Of a stretch of DNA of 64,000 bases, positions 60,651 to 64,000 are shown piece after piece (position 1 is the first letter of the stretch; each line of letters opens with the position of its first letter). The position numbers and the translations under genes were made by a program. The stretch is from the NCBI GenBank assembly GCA_036675345.1, contig JAKFFE010000048.1:70457-134456 (forward strand). The letters run 5' to 3'. Origin of the DNA: JALYOC01 sp036675345 (GTDB lineage: Bacteria; Myxococcota; Myxococcia; Myxococcales; Myxococcaceae). The notes below the pieces were generated by a model. The model saw only the letters and a program-made list of their open reading frames with translations, was not told where the DNA came from and searched no databases.

Positions 60651-63329
60651 CTGAACCGCTCCCTGGGTCTGGAGGAACCGCTCCACCTCCGGCACCGTCT
60701 TGCGCGCGTTCTCGATGCACTGCCGCGCCTGCTCCGAGGCGTTATCCAGCGCGCGCAGCACCAGCCCGTACTGGGGTCCCTTCTCCCGGAACACCCTCTC
60801 CGCGCGGGCCAGCCGCGCTGGCTCACACACCCCGCCCACCAGTCCGGCCAGCCAGCTCAGCTCGTCGTCGCGCAGCCGGGAGGCCAGCGCGTCGAAGTGC
60901 TCCTCCAGGAACGTCCATGCCTGTTCCCGGGTCTCCCGGGTGGAGAGCGAGCCCCACAGGATCCCACCGGTCTCCCGCAGGTCCAGCTCGGTGGAGAGCA
61001 GCAGCTCCAGCGCGCGACGGTTGAGCGCCGGGTCCCTGAACGACCCCAGGGTGGAGAGCAGCCGTGACTTCTCCCGTCGGTCCTTCGTCTCCCGGGCCTG
61101 CTGGAGGATCTTCTCGAACAGCGCCGCGTCGCCCTGCCGCGCGCCCATCGAGAGCACGGTGGGCAGCATCGCTTCCGGCACCGCGCGGCGATCCTTCAGC
61201 CAGGCCTCCAGCCGCCCGCGCGCCTCCTTGAGCACGGTGGGATCCTGGCCCGCCTCGCCCATCAGCCCCAGCAGCAGCACCCGGGTCTTGAGGTCCTCCT
61301 CGGTCTCCCCGACGCGCGGGGTCCACCCCACCTGGCTGGCCCGGGCGCCGTAGGCCCGCCGCACGAAGCCGGAGAAGCGCTGCCGCCCTTCCTCCGAGAG
61401 CAGGTCGTAGCGGGCGGTCCCCACCAACTGCAGCGAGGCGCGCAGCATCAGTTGCTGCGGATCCCTGGCCAGCGGCGGCACCAGCGCCAACGCCTGGGCG
61501 GGGGGGACGTCCCCCCGGGCCGCCAGCGCGGCCAGGTCCGAGACCACCGCCACCCGCTCGTTCAGCGGCAGCTTGGCGGACAGCAGCAGGCGCTCCGCCT
61601 CTGCGGCGGTGTGGCGCACCCGGTAGTAGCCGCGCCCTCCGGCATTGGCCACCACCCACTTCGGGCACCGGGTCCAGGGTAGCGTCGCCTCCTTCTGCGG
61701 CGCGTCCATCACCGTGCAGAACTCGCCCCCGCCCAGATCGGAGCGCAGGCACACCGGGAACACCCACTCCTGCTCCGGCACCGGACCGCCGGCCACCCAG
61801 CGCTCCTGGCTCAGCGAGAGCCGCGGCCTTCCGTCCTCGCACTGGACCTGCGCGGTGAGCAGCGGCACCCCCGGCTGGCGGATGAAGCTCTCGAACACAG
61901 TCCGGGCGTCGGTGCCGGCGCCACGCTCCACCGCTTCCAGGAGATCTTCGGTGCGGGCGTTCTTCCAGCTGTGGCGGGTCAGGTACTCGCGCAGCAGCCC
62001 GCGGAACTTCTCCGGGCCTACCCAGCCCTCCAGCATCCCCAGCACCGAGGCCCCCTTGTCGTAGGTGATGCTGTTCTCGAAGGAGCCGGAGATCTCCTCC
62101 CGGGTGGTCACCGGCGTGCGCAGCGGCTGGGCGGAGAGCAGCGCGTCGGTGCGCATCGCCGAGGCGCGGCTCATCGCCTGGTGCTCCACCAGCCAGTTCC
62201 AGCCCGGCTCCAGCCGCTCGGTGACCCGCATGTCCAGCCAGGTGGTCAGCGCCTCGTTGAGCCAGGTGTCATCCCACCAGGCCAGGGTGACCAGGTCGCC
62301 GAACCAGTAGTGGCCCAGCTCGTGGATCAGGATGTTGGCGTAGGCCTGCTTGCGCTGCGGCGTCTCCTCCTCCGGCTTGATCAGCGTCAGCGGCTGACCC
62401 ATCGCCACCAGACCGGGGTGCTCCATCGTTCCCCAGAAGCGGGGCACCACCAGCACGTCCAGCTTGTCGTACGGGTAGGGCAGCCCCAGGAACGACTCCA
62501 GCGCCGCCACCACCTTGGGGGTGACCTCCTTCGCGTAGCGGGTCTCCGCCGCGCGTCCCCTGGGGATCACCAGCCGGGTCGGAACCTGCTTCTGTCCCGA
62601 GGGACCCACCTCCACCAGCTCGAACGGCCCCACCCCGAAGGCCACCAGGTAGCTGGGCATCGGCGGGGTGGGCTCGAACACAAAGCGGGTCCAACCCTCC
62701 TCCTCGGTGCGGGAGGCCAGCTGGCTGTTGGCGAAGGCCAGGTTCCCCTTCGGGGTGCGCAGCTCCAGCGTCCACGGCACCTTGTAGGAGGGCTCATCGA
62801 AGCAGGGGAACACCCGGCGCGCGTCGATCGGCTCGAAGAAGGTGTACGCGTACCAGCCCCCGTCGCCGGGCTCCTGCTGGGTGTACAGCCCGCGGCTGCG
62901 CTCGCGATCCATCGTCCCCGACCAGCGCAGCTTGAGGGTGGCCGGGCCGGGTACGAACTCACCGCGGAGGGCGAAGAAGTCCTCGTCTCCCGGCACCACC
63001 TCCAGCGGTTGAGTCGTCCCCTCCCGCTCCAGCGAGGCCTGGCTGACCTTCAGCCCGGTCCCGTTGAGCCACAGCAGCGAGGAGGTCTGCTTCACCTCCA
63101 ACTCCACGGTCAGCTCGCCCTCGAACCCCGGCTGGGAGGGATCCACCGACAGTCGGGCCAGGTACCTCAGCGGGGCGGCGATCTCCGGCAGCCGCAGCGC
63201 CGGCGGCACCGGGGCAGGGGAGGGCGGAGGCGGCTCCACCCGGGTCGTCGGCGACGACGGAGGAACAGCTTTCGGACAACCGGCCAGAAACAGCAACCCA
63301 CCCAGAGCGAAGAGCAGCCGTGGCGTCAT
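60636..63329 (-). CDS. M1 family aminopeptidase, lipoprotein
   Basis: An 897-residue protein with lipobox LAGC (Cys18). The zinc motif is HELGH at 336-340 with Glu359 (NEA) as third ligand, 18 residues on. The exopeptidase signature, normally GxMEN, reads GTMEH at 300-304. The N-terminal domain (about 45-240, including FPCFDEPSYKVPWTLEL) and the long helical C-terminal domain (about 560-890, ERAP-like) are complete. It is a probable surface or periplasmic aminopeptidase acting on peptides released by other envelope proteases. Confidence 0.93.
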   Translation of the reverse strand: MTPRLLFALGGLLFLAGCPKAVPPSSPTTRVEPPPPSPAPVPPALRLPEIAAPLRYLARLSVDPSQPGFEGELTVELEVKQTSSLLWLNGTGLKVSQASLEREGTTQPLEVVPGDEDFFALRGEFVPGPATLKLRWSGTMDRERSRGLYTQQEPGDGGWYAYTFFEPIDARRVFPCFDEPSYKVPWTLELRTPKGNLAFANSQLASRTEEEGWTRFVFEPTPPMPSYLVAFGVGPFELVEVGPSGQKQVPTRLVIPRGRAAETRYAKEVTPKVVAALESFLGLPYPYDKLDVLVVPRFWGTMEHPGLVAMGQPLTLIKPEEETPQRKQAYANILIHELGHYWFGDLVTLAWWDDTWLNEALTTWLDMRVTERLEPGWNWLVEHQAMSRASAMRTDALLSAQPLRTPVTTREEISGSFENSITYDKGASVLGMLEGWVGPEKFRGLLREYLTRHSWKNARTEDLLEAVERGAGTDARTVFESFIRQPGVPLLTAQVQCEDGRPRLSLSQERWVAGGPVPEQEWVFPVCLRSDLGGGEFCTVMDAPQKEATLPWTRCPKWVVANAGGRGYYRVRHTAAEAERLLLSAKLPLNERVAVVSDLAALAARGDVPPAQALALVPPLARDPQQLMLRASLQLVGTARYDLLSEEGRQRFSGFVRRAYGARASQVGWTPRVGETEEDLKTRVLLLGLMGEAGQDPTVLKEARGRLEAWLKDRRAVPEAMLPTVLSMGARQGDAALFEKILQQARETKDRREKSRLLSTLGSFRDPALNRRALELLLSTELDLRETGGILWGSLSTRETREQAWTFLEEHFDALASRLRDDELSWLAGLVGGVCEPARLARAERVFREKGPQYGLVLRALDNASEQARQCIENARKTVPEVERFLQTQGAVQPARR

Positions 63330-63448
63330 GGACGGGGAGGCTGCCCCGGCGAGGGCGATTTCGCCACTCCCCGCTCTGACGTCTCGAGTTCGCGACGCTT
63401 CTTGAGCTTCCTGACGTGTGGACTGCGGAGCTTCGGACGAGGGGCCGC

Positions 63449-64000
63449 TTAGAGGTCCATGAGTTCCTTCAATTTCGTTACCGATTGGGACAGGCCCTGC
63501 TCGCGGAGGGTCTCGAGCAGGTCGGCAACGGTCCGGGGAGGGTTCTTCAGGTCCGCTGCCTGTTTGCGGATGACGCCTTCGACGGCCGGCGCGTCGAGAT
63601 CGATCACATTCAAGATGAACTCGTCGGGGTGCTGCGCCTCGATGTTGAATGGTCCGAGCGAAGATGAAGGAAAATCCTTGAGATTGAAGGTCACGATCAC
63701 TTGCGCGCCGGCATGGATCGCCGCCGCGACGACGTGACGATCGTCCGCGTCCGGCAGCTCGTTCAGGCTCTCCTCCAACGGCTCATGACCCGTGACCATG
63801 ACGTCGCGGATCGCTCGGTTCATGAGGTCGCGCGTACGCGAGAGTTGATCCAGCTTCAGGTCAGGTCTCTGCTTCAGGGGTTCCTCCGGGATCCGCGTGG
63901 ATCCCCGAGGAGAGCCAAGCGGTGGGAATCTCAGCAATTTCATGAAGAATGGCTCGAATGCAGGACACCGAGCTCTATCGACACTTGTTGGGGTTACAGC
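63449..64000 (-). pseudogene. PIN-domain toxin remnant at the window edge
   Basis: The C-terminal half of a PIN ribonuclease is clear: EPLEESLNELPDADDRHVVAAA, AQVIVTFNLKDFPSS, and the tail DEFILNVIDLDAPAVE. The frame is open to the window edge at 64000, but the residues before MVTGHEPL do not match a PIN start, and the first catalytic Asp (in LDACVL-type starts) is missing. A different frame at about 63970-63890 reads RAILHEIAEIPTAWLS, like a PIN helix, which points to a frameshift. It is probably a broken toxin; the antitoxin, if any, lies outside the window. Confidence 0.6.

Overview
The window is about 70% G+C with dense genes and strong third-position G/C bias. It looks like chromosomal DNA from a myxobacterium or close relative (Myxococcota). 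The evidence is the mix of lipoproteins of unknown function, eukaryotic-type Ser/Thr kinases carrying PEGA, nSTAND or FGE domains, a sigma54 activator, a FIST sensor, an HD-GYP/LuxR protein, MopE/choice-of-anchor-L and LVIVD-propeller surface proteins, and M16/M1 peptidases. I see no rRNA, tRNA, CRISPR array, insertion sequence or phage module. The species cannot be named from this stretch.

Layout. 1-8.5 kb: end of a methyltransferase, a beta-barrel protein, a DUF1684 protein, PCD (pterin carbinolamine dehydratase), a lipase-like hydrolase, LspA and several lipoproteins. 8.5-11 kb: an overlapping three-gene operon of envelope protein, ECF sigma factor and membrane anti-sigma/TPR-like protein. 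11.3-12.3 kb: EamA permease. 12.4-20.7 kb: a signalling block with a kinase-nSTAND-FGE protein whose 3' end overlaps a caspase-like (DUF4347-like) protein. The latter is the last gene of a sigma54-activator operon. That operon is divergent from a membrane protein, and the shared intergenic region contains two candidate sigma54 promoters around a palindromic operator. A membrane histidine kinase follows. 20.9-28.1 kb: a duplicated beta-helix protein, a histidine kinase/FIST pair, a small Cys-rich protein and a YeiH-type transporter. 28.1-32.6 kb: a choice-of-anchor-L/MopE lipoprotein, an HD-GYP/LuxR regulator and a lipase-like lipoprotein. 32.6-34.9 kb: lower-G+C orphan genes and an XRE regulator. 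35-41.5 kb: DUF1579-like protein, SDR, a G6PDH-like dehydrogenase with altered phosphate-binding residues, a broken sugar transporter, an ArAE/FUSC-like protein and a lactonase. 41.5-50 kb: a PEGA protein and a 2,429-residue lipoprotein. 50-57 kb: paired M16 peptidases, DUF308, a solute-binding-like protein and two lipoproteins. 57-64 kb: a PEGA kinase, remnants of a second kinase copy flanking a collagen-like lipoprotein gene, an M1 aminopeptidase and a decayed PIN toxin.

How the genes work together. The most coherent unusual unit is 15.66-19.31 kb. A GAF-sensing sigma54 activator could drive its own operon, ending in the caspase-like protein, and also the divergent membrane protein, next to a multidomain kinase. 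A second unit, 36.4-41.5 kb, pairs a sugar dehydrogenase-like enzyme with a sugar transporter and a lactonase, as in a sugar-oxidation route; the transporter copy here is damaged. The 59.5-60.7 kb region records a partial kinase duplication whose middle has been replaced by foreign-looking DNA. These functional links are inferred from motifs and gene order only.
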